A stretch of 64,000 bases of DNA from Oceanimonas smirnovii ATCC BAA-899 (GTDB taxonomy: Bacteria; Pseudomonadota; Gammaproteobacteria; Enterobacterales; Aeromonadaceae). The position numbers and the translations under genes were made by a program. This document shows, piece by piece, positions 55,118 to 64,000 of the stretch. Below the pieces are notes generated by a model. It worked only from the letters and a program-made list of their open reading frames with translations, did not search any database and was not told the DNA's origin. The stretch is from NCBI RefSeq assembly GCF_000381965.1, contig NZ_KB908460.1, positions 62,001-126,000 on the forward strand, written 5' to 3'. Positions within the stretch are counted from its first letter, which is position 1; every line of letters begins with the position of its first letter.

Positions 55118-55321
55118 TTACAGAACCTGAATCTGTGAAGCCTGAGGACCCTTGGCACCCTCAGCCGGGGTGTAGGATACCTGCTGACCTTCGGCCAGGG
55201 TTTTAAAACCGCTGCCAACGATCTCGGAGAAATGGGCAAACAGATCTTTGCCGCCGTCAGCGGGAGTGATAAAACCAAAACCTTTGGACTCGTTGAACCA
55301 TTTAACAGTGCCAGTAGCCAT
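55118..55321 (-). CDS. CspA-family cold-shock protein
   Basis: 67 residues, one cold-shock OB domain. RNP1-type motif KGFGFI (about 14-19) and RNP2-type DLFAHFSEI (about 27-35). It binds single-stranded RNA or DNA. The Phe-Ala-His in RNP2 (Val-His-Phe in CspA) is a common variant. Several paralogues usually exist, so CspA/C/E/D naming is not attempted. Confidence 0.94.
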   Translation of the reverse strand: MATGTVKWFNESKGFGFITPADGGKDLFAHFSEIVGSGFKTLAEGQQVSYTPAEGAKGPQASQIQVL

Positions 55322-55447
55322 GTTTACTTACCTTTTTAAAAATATGAATGGGCATATGCCCGGAACCGCAATAAATCAAATAAGGAAGCGTGGAGACTGT
55401 AGAACCGTAAGGACCAACAATATACTGATGCTGCGCTGACTTGAGAA
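55322..55447 (-). promoter_or_regulatory. Promoter and ~90-base leader of the cold-shock gene
   Basis: In the gene direction TTCTCA (55442-55447), 17 bases, TATATT (55419-55424) form a promoter; the transcript would begin near 55412 and carry a leader of about 90 bases. GGGCATATGCCC (55351-55362) is a perfect 12-base palindrome close to the start codon that could fold in the leader. Leaders of cold-shock genes often act as RNA thermosensors. Confidence 0.5.
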
Positions 55448-55530
55448 TCTTGCTGAGGTGTACTCTACGGCAGTGGGGGGATGCCGTCAAACACTATCGT
55501 AAAAAATCATGAATAAATTTTATACAACAT

Positions 55531-55556
55531 AAAAAGGCACCCGCAGGTGCCTTTTT
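55531..55556 (-). terminator. Terminator of carAB
   Basis: AAAAAGGCACC-CGC-AGGTGCCTTTTT, symmetrical, 20 bases after the carB stop. Confidence 0.93.
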
Positions 55557-55575
55557 ATCAGAGAAATACCAAAGC

Positions 55576-58500
55576 TTACTTGCCGCTGGCTACCCGGGCA
55601 TGCATTTCCTGTACGGAAATCACTGACTCGGTAGCGTCATGCTCCATGGCCATTACAGTGGCAAAACCACCATTCAGGGTCGTGGTGTAAGACAGCTTCT
55701 GCGCCAGAGCACCGCGGCGCAGCTGACGGGAGTCTTCGATGGCCTGACGACCTTCCGCAGTGTTAATAATGTAGGTGTACTCATTGTTCTTGATGCGATC
55801 AAGAATATGCGGACGACCTTCATGCACCTTGTTCACCAGACGCGGATTGATATTGGCTTCACCCAATACCACGGCGGTGCCGTGGGTGGCATCAATCTGA
55901 TAACCGGCGGCAATCAGGCTGGCGGCCAGGTCCACTACCCGCTGCTTATCGCTGTGACGGACAGACAGCAGTGCACGGCCTTCCTTCGGTACGGCCTTGC
56001 CGGCACCCAGATGCGCCTTGCCAAAGGCTTCGGCAAAGGTTTCACCCACGCCCATCACTTCACCGGTGCTGCGCATTTCCGGGCCCAGCAGCGGATCAAC
56101 GCCGGGGAACTTGTTAAACGGCAGCACCACTTCCTTCACGGAGTAGTAAGGCGGAATAATTTCCTCGGTCACGCCCTGCTCCGCCAGCGACTTGCCGGCC
56201 ATGGCGCGGGCTGCCACCTTGGCCAGGGGCACACCGGTGGCCTTGGACACGAAGGGCACGGTACGGGCGGCACGGGGGTTTACCTCGATGAGGTAAATAT
56301 CGTTGCCCTTGACCGCGAACTGCACGTTCATCAGGCCAACAACGCCCAGCTCCAGTGCCAGCTTGCGTACCTGCTCACGCATCTCGTCCTGAATGGACTG
56401 GCTCAGGGTATAGGGAGGCAGTGAACAACCGGAGTCACCGGAGTGAACGCCGGCCTGCTCGATGTGCTCCATGATGCCGCCAATCACCACGTCCTTGCCG
56501 TCGCAGATGGCATCTACGTCTACCTCGGTAGCGTCATCCAGGAAGCGGTCCAGCAGTACCGGCGACTCGTTGGATACACTGACCGCTTCGTTGAAGTAGC
56601 GGCGCAGATCCTGCTCGTCATAAACGATTTCCATGGCGCGGCCACCCAGTACATAGGACGGACGCACCACCAGCGGATAACCGATATCAACAGCCAGATT
56701 TACGGCCTGATCCAGAGCGGTCACAGTCGCATTCTGAGGCTGCTTGAGGCCCAGACGATCCACCGCCTGCTGGAAGCGCTCGCGGTCTTCAGCCCGGTCA
56801 ATGGCGTCTGGGCTGGTGCCGATAATAGGCACACCGGCTGCTTCCAGAGCGCGTGCCAGTTTCAGCGGAGTCTGACCGCCGTACTGCACGATCACGCCCT
56901 TGGGCTGCTCGACCCGTACGATTTCCAGCACGTCTTCCAGGGTCACCGGCTCAAAATAGAGACGGTCGGAGGTGTCGTAGTCGGTGGAGACGGTCTCGGG
57001 GTTACAGTTGACCATAATGGTCTCGTAACCGTCTTCACGCAGTGCCAGAGAAGCGTGAACGCAGCAGTAATCGAACTCGATACCCTGACCAATACGGTTG
57101 GGGCCGCCACCCAGTACGATAATTTTGTCTTTATCGGACGGATTGGCCTCACACTCTTCGTCGTAGCTGGAGTACATATAGGCGGTGTTGGTGGCAAACT
57201 CGGCGGCACAGGTATCCACCCGCTTGTATACCGGGAAGATTTCATGGCGGTGACGCAGCTTGCGCACTTCGCCTTCGGCCACGCCCAGCAGCTTGCCCAG
57301 ACGGGCATCGGCAAAGCCCTTGCGCTTGAGGGCGCGCAGCAGCTCGGGAGTCAGGCCGGCCATACCGGCGTCTTTTACCTGTTCTTCCAGCTTCACCAGC
57401 TCTTCAATCTGCACCAGGAACCAGCGGTCAACGTTGGTCAGCTTGAACACACCGTCCACGCTCATGCCGGCACGGAAAGCATCGGCGATGTACCAGATAC
57501 GCTCGGCACCCGGATCCTGCAGCTCATGGCGAATGCGCGCCAGGCTTTCCGGATCGTTCAGGTCAACAATGGGATCAAAGCCGTTCATGCCGGTTTCCAG
57601 GCCGCGCAGGGCTTTCTGCACTGACTCCTGGAAGTTGCGGCCGATGGCCATGACTTCACCCACCGACTTCATTTGTGTGGTCAGGCGATCGTTGGTACCG
57701 GCAAACTTTTCAAAGTTAAAGCGCGGAACCTTGGTCACCACATAATCGATGGCAGGCTCAAAGGATGCCGGAGTGCGGCCGCCGGTGATGTCGTTCTGCA
57801 GCTCGTCCAGGGTGTAACCGACAGCCAGCTTGGCGGCAATTTTGGCGATGGGAAAACCGGTGGCCTTGGAGGCCAGCGCGGAAGAGCGGGACACACGGGG
57901 GTTCATCTCGATGATGACCATGCGGCCGTCTTTGGGGTTCACACCAAACTGCACGTTGGAACCGCCGGTTTCCACACCAATTTCACGCAGCACCGCCATG
58001 GAGGCGTTGCGCATCAGCTGGTATTCCTTGTCGGTCAGGGTCTGGGCCGGCGCCACTGTGATGGAGTCACCGGTGTGCACACCCATGGCGTCGAAGTTTT
58101 CAATGGCACAGACGATGATGCAGTTATCATTGCGATCCCGCACCACTTCCATCTCGTACTCTTTCCAGCCGATCAGGGATTCGTCGATCAGCAGCTCGTT
58201 GGTGGGCGACAGGTCCAGACCGCGAGTACAAATTTCTTCAAATTCTTCCCGGTTGTAGGCAATGCCGCCACCGGTGCCGCCCATGGTGAAGCTGGGGCGA
58301 ATGATACAGGGGAAACCCACCTGATCCAGCACGCCGTAGGCTTCGTCCATATTATGGGCAATGCCGGCACGGGGGCATTCCAGGCCGATGCTCTTCATCG
58401 CCTTGTCAAAGCGGTAGCGGTCTTCGGCCTTGTCGATGGCGTCGGCGGTAGCACCGATCATTTCCACGCCGAACTCTTTCAGCACACCGTGCTTTTCCAG

Positions 58501-58803
58501 CTCCAGCGCACAGTTCAGTGCGGTCTGGCCACCCATGGTGGGCAGCACCGCATCCGGCCGCTCCTTCTCGATGATTTTGTGCACTACCTGCCAGTCGATG
58601 GGCTCGATATAAGTGGCATCGGCCATCTCCGGATCGGTCATGATGGTGGCCGGGTTGGAGTTGACCAGAATGACGCGATAACCTTCTTCGCGCAGGGCCT
58701 TGCAGGCCTGGGCACCGGAGTAGTCGAATTCACAGGCCTGGCCGATCACGATGGGGCCGGCACCCAGGATCAGAATGCTCTGTATGTCTGTACGTTTTGG
58801 CAT
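55576..58803 (-). CDS. carB: Carbamoyl-phosphate synthase large subunit
   Basis: 1075 residues (E. coli 1073). Two ATP-grasp halves: the first (about 1-400) with [15 protein letters not shown], the second (about 550-935) with [15 protein letters not shown]; an oligomerisation domain between and the allosteric MGS-like domain at the end (from about 936). Makes carbamoyl phosphate from bicarbonate, ammonia and two ATP for arginine and pyrimidines. Starts 16 bases after carA. Confidence 0.97.
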   Translation of the reverse strand: MPKRTDIQSILILGAGPIVIGQACEFDYSGAQACKALREEGYRVILVNSNPATIMTDPEMADATYIEPIDWQVVHKIIEKERPDAVLPTMGGQTALNCALELEKHGVLKEFGVEMIGATADAIDKAEDRYRFDKAMKSIGLECPRAGIAHNMDEAYGVLDQVGFPCIIRPSFTMGGTGGGIAYNREEFEEICTRGLDLSPTNELLIDESLIGWKEYEMEVVRDRNDNCIIVCAIENFDAMGVHTGDSITVAPAQTLTDKEYQLMRNASMAVLREIGVETGGSNVQFGVNPKDGRMVIIEMNPRVSRSSALASKATGFPIAKIAAKLAVGYTLDELQNDITGGRTPASFEPAIDYVVTKVPRFNFEKFAGTNDRLTTQMKSVGEVMAIGRNFQESVQKALRGLETGMNGFDPIVDLNDPESLARIRHELQDPGAERIWYIADAFRAGMSVDGVFKLTNVDRWFLVQIEELVKLEEQVKDAGMAGLTPELLRALKRKGFADARLGKLLGVAEGEVRKLRHRHEIFPVYKRVDTCAAEFATNTAYMYSSYDEECEANPSDKDKIIVLGGGPNRIGQGIEFDYCCVHASLALREDGYETIMVNCNPETVSTDYDTSDRLYFEPVTLEDVLEIVRVEQPKGVIVQYGGQTPLKLARALEAAGVPIIGTSPDAIDRAEDRERFQQAVDRLGLKQPQNATVTALDQAVNLAVDIGYPLVVRPSYVLGGRAMEIVYDEQDLRRYFNEAVSVSNESPVLLDRFLDDATEVDVDAICDGKDVVIGGIMEHIEQAGVHSGDSGCSLPPYTLSQSIQDEMREQVRKLALELGVVGLMNVQFAVKGNDIYLIEVNPRAARTVPFVSKATGVPLAKVAARAMAGKSLAEQGVTEEIIPPYYSVKEVVLPFNKFPGVDPLLGPEMRSTGEVMGVGETFAEAFGKAHLGAGKAVPKEGRALLSVRHSDKQRVVDLAASLIAAGYQIDATHGTAVVLGEANINPRLVNKVHEGRPHILDRIKNNEYTYIINTAEGRQAIEDSRQLRRGALAQKLSYTTTLNGGFATVMAMEHDATESVISVQEMHARVASGK

Positions 58804-58819
58804 GTCTCTACCCTACTCC

Positions 58820-59956
58820 TTATGCGCGGTATTTCTTGATCAGTTCGATAAAATGATCGAACAGGTTGGCGGCCTCGTGCGGGCCCGGACTGGCTTCCGG
58901 GTGTCCCTGAAAAGAGAACGCCGGCTTGTCGGTGCGATGCATGCCCTGCAGGGTGCCGTCAAACAGCGACACATGGGTGGCGCGCAGGTTCTCGGGCAGG
59001 GTGTCGCCGTCTACCGCAAAGCCGTGGTTCTGTGAGGTGATCATCACCACATCACGATCCAGATCCTTCACCGGGTGGTTGGCGCCATGATGGCCGTGAC
59101 CCATTTTCACGGTCTTGGCACCACTGGCCAGTCCCAGCAGCTGGTGACCGAGGCAAATGCCGAACACCGGAATCTCGGTCTCGAGGAAGGTCTTGATGGC
59201 CTCAATGGCATAGTCACAGGGCTCGGGGTCGCCGGGACCGTTGGACAGGAAAATGCCGTCCGGATTCATGGCCAGCACTTCTGACGCCGGAGTCTGGGCA
59301 GAAACCACGGTCAGGCGGCAGCCACGATCTACCAGCATGCGCAGAATATTGCGCTTGGCACCGAAGTCGTAAGCCACCACATGGTAGGGCAGCTCGGCGT
59401 CGGTGGGCTGGCTGTGGCCCTGGCCCAGCTGCCAGCTGCCTTCACGCCATTCATAGGCGGCAGCCGTGGTGACTTCCTTGGCCAGGTCCATCCCCTTGAG
59501 GCCCGGAAAGTCTTTGGCTTCGGCCAGTGCCTTGGCTTCATCCAGATTGCTGCCGGCCAGAATGCATCCGGCCATGGAGCCTTTCTCACGCAGAACGCGG
59601 GTCAGCTTACGAGTATCGATATCGGCAATACCCACTATATTGTGAGCTTTGAGGTAATCGGACAGGGTGCGCTGGTTACGAAAGCTGGAAGCGATAATGG
59701 GAAGATCGCGAATAATCAGACCCTGAGCCTGAATCCGGTCGGATTCTTCATCTTCGGCGTTAGTGCCGGTATTGCCTATATGAGGATAAGTGAGCGTGAC
59801 GATTTGGCGTGCATAGGAAGGATCGGTAAGGATTTCCTGGTATCCCGTCATTGACGTGTTAAATACCACCTCACCAACGGAACATCCGTCGGCGCCAATG
59901 GCTGTACCGTGGAAGACCGAGCCATCTTCCAATACGAGCAGCGCTGAGTGATTCAA
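58820..59956 (-). CDS. carA: Carbamoyl-phosphate synthase small subunit
   Basis: Glutaminase subunit, 378 residues. N-terminal domain with [17 protein letters not shown]; class I glutaminase domain with [11 protein letters not shown] holding the nucleophile Cys, and the His in the C-terminal [12 protein letters not shown]. The start is a TTG ([12 protein letters not shown]) with GGAGG seven bases upstream; an alternative TTG 12 bases earlier lies within that ribosome site. A non-ATG start for carA is also known in E. coli. Order dapB-carA-carB is the classic one. Confidence 0.95.
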   Translation of the reverse strand: MNHSALLVLEDGSVFHGTAIGADGCSVGEVVFNTSMTGYQEILTDPSYARQIVTLTYPHIGNTGTNAEDEESDRIQAQGLIIRDLPIIASSFRNQRTLSDYLKAHNIVGIADIDTRKLTRVLREKGSMAGCILAGSNLDEAKALAEAKDFPGLKGMDLAKEVTTAAAYEWREGSWQLGQGHSQPTDAELPYHVVAYDFGAKRNILRMLVDRGCRLTVVSAQTPASEVLAMNPDGIFLSNGPGDPEPCDYAIEAIKTFLETEIPVFGICLGHQLLGLASGAKTVKMGHGHHGANHPVKDLDRDVVMITSQNHGFAVDGDTLPENLRATHVSLFDGTLQGMHRTDKPAFSFQGHPEASPGPHEAANLFDHFIELIKKYRA

Positions 59957-60295
59957 GACAACCTCCAAGTTAATTCTTATAAATCAACAATTTACCTGGC
60001 TGTCCCGAGCTACAGACAAAAAAATTTTACTGCATCTCGGCTAATACTGGGCAAATTCTGTGTATTTTATCTGTACCAGCGGTTTTCGACAAACTTTTTT
60101 GTGAACCAAAACACTGAAAGTCGAAAAAATCACCTGTGACAGCATAAAAATTCAGAATAACAGTATAAAAAGAAAGGGGAAAACCATCAAAACAGAATAA
60201 ATAACACTTTGACCCAAAAAATCAAAAAAATGCCTGATTTTATTTAAAAATAAAAACAAAAAACTTTATAAACAAACACTTACCAAAATTTAAAT
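59957..60295. other. AT-rich carA upstream region
   Basis: This part of the 405-base gap between dapB and carA is much more AT-rich than the surroundings, with A-tracts in near phase (60170-60295). It should hold the carAB promoters and, by analogy, ArgR and pyrimidine-responsive sites, but no ARG box was identified with confidence. A 63-codon open frame on the plus strand (59948-60139) has no ribosome site and is not supported. Confidence 0.5.
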
Positions 60296-60345
60296 AAAAA
60301 AAGCATTCCACCTTCATGCGCACAGCACCGGCGGAATGCTTTTTT
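60296..60345 (-). terminator. Terminator of dapB
   Basis: On the minus strand AGCATTCC and GGAATGCT pair across a 23-base loop and are followed by TTTTT. The loop itself (CCGGTGCTGTGCG) may pair partly. Confidence 0.8.
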
Positions 60346-60361
60346 CTGGCAATATTGCTGC

Positions 60362-61246
<885 letters not shown>

Positions 61247-61269
61247 TTACACAAACGTAAACCGGGCAT

Positions 61270-61296
61270 AAAAAAACCGGCCGAGGCCGGTTTTTT
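61270..61296 (-). terminator. Terminator of fklB
   Basis: AAAAAACCGGCC-GA-GGCCGGTTTTTT, perfect and symmetrical, 15 bases after the fklB stop. Confidence 0.94.
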
Positions 61297-61310
61297 CAGA
61301 CTGTCTGAAA

Positions 61311-61922
61311 TCAGGCGATTTCAAGCAGCTCAACTTCAAATACCAGGGTGGAGCACGGAGGAATGGAGCCGGCACCCTGCTCGCCGTAGGCCAGGTGATG
61401 AGGAACGAACAGCTTCCACTTGGAGCCAACCGGCATCAGCTGCAGTGCTTCTACCCAGCCCTTGATCACGCCATTTACCGGGAACTGAGCCGGTTCACCG
61501 CGCAGTACGGAACTGTCAAATACAGAGCCATCGGTAAAGGTACCGTGATAGTGCACACGCACAGTATCGGTTTCGGCAGGCTTGGCACCGTCACCGGCAG
61601 TCAGTACTTCGTACTGCAGACCAGATTCGGTTTGCTGCACTTCGGTACGCTCGGCATTGGCGGCCAGGAAAGCAGCTTCTTCTTCCTTTGCTTTGGCGGA
61701 CTGAGAAGCCTGCTCGGCTTTCATACGCTCGGTGATCACGCCAAAAGCAGCGTTGATGTCTTCCCGGGATACGGCAAACTCTTCACCGTTGAGGGAGTCG
61801 GCCAGACCTTGTTGTACGGCGGCAATGTTCAGCCCTTCAAACGGCTGCTGGGCCAGCTGATCACCGATCTGACGGCCGATGCCATAGCTGGCTTTCTGTT
61901 CTACTGTCTCGTAAGACGACAT
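61311..61922 (-). CDS. fklB: FKBP-type peptidyl-prolyl isomerase FklB
   Basis: 203 residues (E. coli FklB 206). An N-terminal helical dimer part (about 1-90, ASYGIGRQIGDQL) and a C-terminal FKBP domain with VRVHYHGTFTDGSVFDSS, FPVNGVIKGWVEAL and LAYGEQGAGSIPP. No signal peptide, so cytoplasmic, unlike FkpA. Folding helper for proline-limited steps. Confidence 0.94.
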   Translation of the reverse strand: MSSYETVEQKASYGIGRQIGDQLAQQPFEGLNIAAVQQGLADSLNGEEFAVSREDINAAFGVITERMKAEQASQSAKAKEEEAAFLAANAERTEVQQTESGLQYEVLTAGDGAKPAETDTVRVHYHGTFTDGSVFDSSVLRGEPAQFPVNGVIKGWVEALQLMPVGSKWKLFVPHHLAYGEQGAGSIPPCSTLVFEVELLEIA

Positions 61923-61966
61923 GGAATTCCCTCTGTGTTTGAGTGCAAAGATGCCATGCTAACAAA

Positions 61967-62893
61967 TTACGCCAGTGAGCTGAACGCCCAATCGGGTTGC
62001 CTGGCCAATAATGCCGCACCCCGGACGCCACCTGCCCCGCCGAACACGGGTCCATAAACCGGTGGCGCTTGCATACCGGTCATCAGGCAGGCAGGCAGGC
62101 GCGAAGCCAGGGCCTGATACAAAGCCGGGGTTTCACTGATGCCACCGCCAAGCACAATGGCATCGGGGTCAAGCTGCGTGATCAGGGTTCCCAGTCCGGA
62201 AGACAGTATATCCAGATAGACGTTCATGCAGGTGGTTGCTCTGGCATCCCCTTCAAGCCAGGAGTCCATCAGCTGCTGGCCTGTTTGCTCGTTGCCTGTA
62301 TATTGCGCCAGCCGGGCCAGACCAGTACCGGAAACATAGGTTTCCAGACAGGCAATACGGCCGCAGCCACAGGCATAAAGAGGCAGTCCGGGATAACGGG
62401 CCAGCACATCGGCCCCCACAGGTCCGTGGCCAAATTCACCACAGCCGAAACGGCGTCCGCTGATCAGGCAGCCTTTATGGATAAGCGCGCCACCTACTCC
62501 GGTCCCAAGGGTCAGACCCAGCGCCAGTTCTTTTCCAGCCACGGCACCACCGTGATACTCCGAGAGCAAAAAGCAGTTGGCATCATTGTTGCCATAAACG
62601 GGCCGTTCCAGCCGCAGCTGCAGATCACCAAGCAGATTACGGCCATGAATAGCGGGTACGTTGGGTGCCAGTACAGCCCCCTTTTCATTTTGAATACCGG
62701 GAAACCCAAACCCAACCGGCATTTTGGCACCAAAATGACTGTCAGCCCGCTGGAGCTGCTCAGTGATCAGTGCCAAAAAGGCGTCATAATCGTCTTTTGG
62801 CGTGGTATGCACCTCGGCAAGCTGCGGGTGAAGCTTGTCATCATAGGCAGCGAAAGCAATTTTTGTACCACCGATATCAAAACCGTAGATCAT
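61967..62893 (-). CDS. nagK: N-acetylglucosamine kinase, ROK family
   Basis: 308 residues. ATP motif FDIGGTKIA (about 5-13), catalytic NNDANCF (about 101-107), and the ROK zinc motif HGPVGAD...CGCGRIACLE (about 155-184). The GEFGHGPVG and CGCG blocks match NagK, which phosphorylates GlcNAc from wall recycling; fructokinase (Mak) is the alternative. One-base overlap with the protease gene upstream. Confidence 0.87.
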   Translation of the reverse strand: MIYGFDIGGTKIAFAAYDDKLHPQLAEVHTTPKDDYDAFLALITEQLQRADSHFGAKMPVGFGFPGIQNEKGAVLAPNVPAIHGRNLLGDLQLRLERPVYGNNDANCFLLSEYHGGAVAGKELALGLTLGTGVGGALIHKGCLISGRRFGCGEFGHGPVGADVLARYPGLPLYACGCGRIACLETYVSGTGLARLAQYTGNEQTGQQLMDSWLEGDARATTCMNVYLDILSSGLGTLITQLDPDAIVLGGGISETPALYQALASRLPACLMTGMQAPPVYGPVFGGAGGVRGAALLARQPDWAFSSLA

Positions 62894-63675
62894 CAGCGGT
62901 CACACGCCGGCTGCTTGCCCTGTGCCCGGGCCTGCATATAAAGCGTGCGGGCTTCCGGCAGCAGGCCCGACAACCCCTGTATACGGGTGCCATGGGCAGG
63001 ATGAGTAGAAAGTAATTCCGGCGGCTGATTACCGGATTCAGCAGCAGCCATGTTGCGCCACAGGGCAATGGCCTGCTCCGGATCAAACCCTGCCTGAGCC
63101 ATTAACTGTAAGCCCAGTTTGTCTGCTTCAGCTTCCTGCTCTCGACCATAAGGCAACAGGTAACCTACCTGCACTCCCAGACCCAGCGCAGCCATGGCCG
63201 ACTCTCTTACACCAGACTGACCCAGGGCAGCATCGGCGGCAGTCAACCCGATGTTGGCAAGCTGAGTGCGTGACACGCGCTCGTTGCTGTGCCGGGCAAG
63301 TACGTGAGCAATCTCGTGCCCGATAACAGCGGCAAGCTGATCCTGGCTATTGGCAACCTTAAGCAGGCCGGTATAGACACCGATATTCCCGCCCGGCAGT
63401 GCAAAGGCATTAATTTGTTCGGAATCAAATAACACCACTTCCCACTGATTAGCGCCGGGTAGCGTGGCGGTCAGCTGGCTGGTCACGCACTGCACATAAC
63501 GATTAAGACCGCGATCAGTGCTGATACGCTCCTGCTCCTTGAGCTGAGTGAACGACTGCTCACCCAGCTGTTGCATGTCGTTTTCGGAAAATAGCAGCAC
63601 CTGGCTGCGGCCGGTAGGAGACTGGGTGCAGGCTGTTAGTGCACCCAGTACGAAAGCCAGAATCATTACTCGCAC
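62893..63675 (-). CDS. M48 family lipoprotein metalloprotease (LoiP/YcaL type)
   Basis: 260 residues. Lipoprotein signal with lipobox LTAC (Cys at 16). The zinc motif HEIAHVLARH is at about 119-128, with the third ligand Glu in EQEAEADKLG (about 179-188). Periplasmic protease of the LoiP/YcaL/BepA group, probably in outer-membrane quality control; no TPR domain, so not BepA. Start is a GTG with GAGGG seven bases upstream; an ATG three codons later has poorer spacing. Confidence 0.9.
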   Translation of the reverse strand: MRVMILAFVLGALTACTQSPTGRSQVLLFSENDMQQLGEQSFTQLKEQERISTDRGLNRYVQCVTSQLTATLPGANQWEVVLFDSEQINAFALPGGNIGVYTGLLKVANSQDQLAAVIGHEIAHVLARHSNERVSRTQLANIGLTAADAALGQSGVRESAMAALGLGVQVGYLLPYGREQEAEADKLGLQLMAQAGFDPEQAIALWRNMAAAESGNQPPELLSTHPAHGTRIQGLSGLLPEARTLYMQARAQGKQPACDR

Positions 63676-63806
63676 CGCTTTACCCTCAACTATGCCAAAA
63701 TTTCATTTTTTAGCATAACTGCCGGCTTACACAAGCGGTAAACAGACTCGAACGCATTATTTTGACGAAAACGCTGCCGTCCGCTTCATTGCGTCAGAAG
63801 GTGTCA

Positions 63807-64000
63807 TCACTCCGGGCCGATCTGACCTGCTTCAGGCACAGTGGTGCCAGCCAGCAGCCAAAGAGTATATTTGTGCAGCTCCGGATGTTGTGCCAACGCT
63901 ACCAGAAAGGCACCGCCGACTTCCCGATACCCCAGCTCATAATTCTTTAGGGTCGTGGGCGGAACCTGCAGCAACTCGGCAAACTTGGGCCGGCTGAGCC
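63807..64000 (-). CDS. HTH (XRE-type) DNA-binding protein, C-terminal part
   Basis: Open frame entering from the right edge and ending in TGA at 63807-63809; 63 residues visible. It opens LSRPKFAELLQVPPTTLKNYELG, the second half of an XRE-type HTH (recognition helix PTTLKNYE), followed by FLVALAQHPELHKYTLWLLAG and a short tail. This is a small stand-alone regulator by appearance. The start and the first helices are outside the window. The 131 bases to the protease gene hold only the protease promoter. Confidence 0.75.
   Translation of the reverse strand, partial: LSRPKFAELLQVPPTTLKNYELGYREVGGAFLVALAQHPELHKYTLWLLAGTTVPEAGQIGPE

Noticed and set aside
56443-58839. Long plus-strand frames opposite carB
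   Set aside because: Antisense shadows rich in His, Gly and Val; carB on the minus strand is complete and certain.
59957-60010. ARG box before carA
   Set aside because: TGATTTATAAGAAT resembles half of a box only; no second half at the expected spacing.
59948-60139. 63-codon open frame antisense to the carA start
   Set aside because: AT-rich chance frame without ribosome site or recognisable sequence; overlaps the carA promoter region.
63762-63950. 62-codon open frame at the right end, plus strand
   Set aside because: Antisense to the HTH gene, whose sequence is clearly conserved.

Overview
The window looks like ordinary chromosome from a gammaproteobacterium. The gene set (OvoA, PpsA/PpsR, dapB-carA-carB, queC-queD-queE, SppA-AnsA, FklB, NagK), a perfect FNR-type box and tandem met boxes point to a marine or aquatic relative of the Aeromonadales (Oceanimonas, Oceanisphaera or Zobellella type). 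This placement is inferred from gene content and style, not from a marker-gene comparison. No rRNA, tRNA, CRISPR array, insertion sequence or prophage was seen.

Layout. 1-9800 is a polyamine uptake and breakdown locus. One arm (minus strand) reads gamma-glutamylpolyamine synthetase, putrescine aminotransferase, potF, potG, potH, potI (cut by the left edge). The divergent arm reads a second synthetase and a PuuB-type oxidase. 9.8-13.9 kb holds a small Cys-motif protein, an alpha/beta hydrolase overlapping an orphan metQ with met boxes, and the queC-D-E operon for 7-deazaguanine synthesis. 14-17.4 kb is ppsA with its regulator ppsR in divergent orientation. 17.6-26.8 kb holds an NCS2 nucleobase permease, ovoA, ppnP, a periplasmic binding protein paired with a membrane diguanylate cyclase, a PQQ-type sugar dehydrogenase, a YtoQ protein and a rhodanese lacking its cysteine. 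26.8-34.8 kb is mainly ion transport and stress (K+/H+ antiporter, DUF1328, BON protein, Na/Pi cotransporter behind a likely Pho box, BASS transporter with an AraC regulator) plus a DecR-like regulator facing a cysteine-synthase-fold enzyme. 35-39.5 kb is an RND pump pair and a small membrane protein next to an FNR box. 39.6-48.6 kb holds purEK, a sodium:solute symporter with a 43-residue partner and a structured leader carrying a 9-codon ORF, an SbtA-type transporter with a LysR regulator, an NRDE/TANGO2 protein, an exported minimal ATP-dependent DNA ligase and an MFS carrier. 48.7-64 kb is housekeeping: mobA, a YdjA nitroreductase, fadH, sppA-ansA, a cold-shock protein, carAB, dapB, fklB, nagK, an M48 lipoprotein protease and a cut-off HTH gene.

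Non-coding structure is a notable part of the window. A ~110-base repeat around an 18-base-stem palindrome occurs three times (2.9, 10.2 and 43.5 kb), the first copy carrying an extra ~85-base segment with a 49-base perfect two-level palindrome. A second family of about 65-70 bases with two hairpins (loops TTTA and TAAA) occurs three times between 32.9 and 35.0 kb. Other points worth a second look are the binding-protein/diguanylate-cyclase operon at 21.8-24.6 kb and the leader at 41.3 kb, which has a perfect 10-base Shine-Dalgarno sequence in front of a 9-codon ORF whose stop lies in a hairpin.
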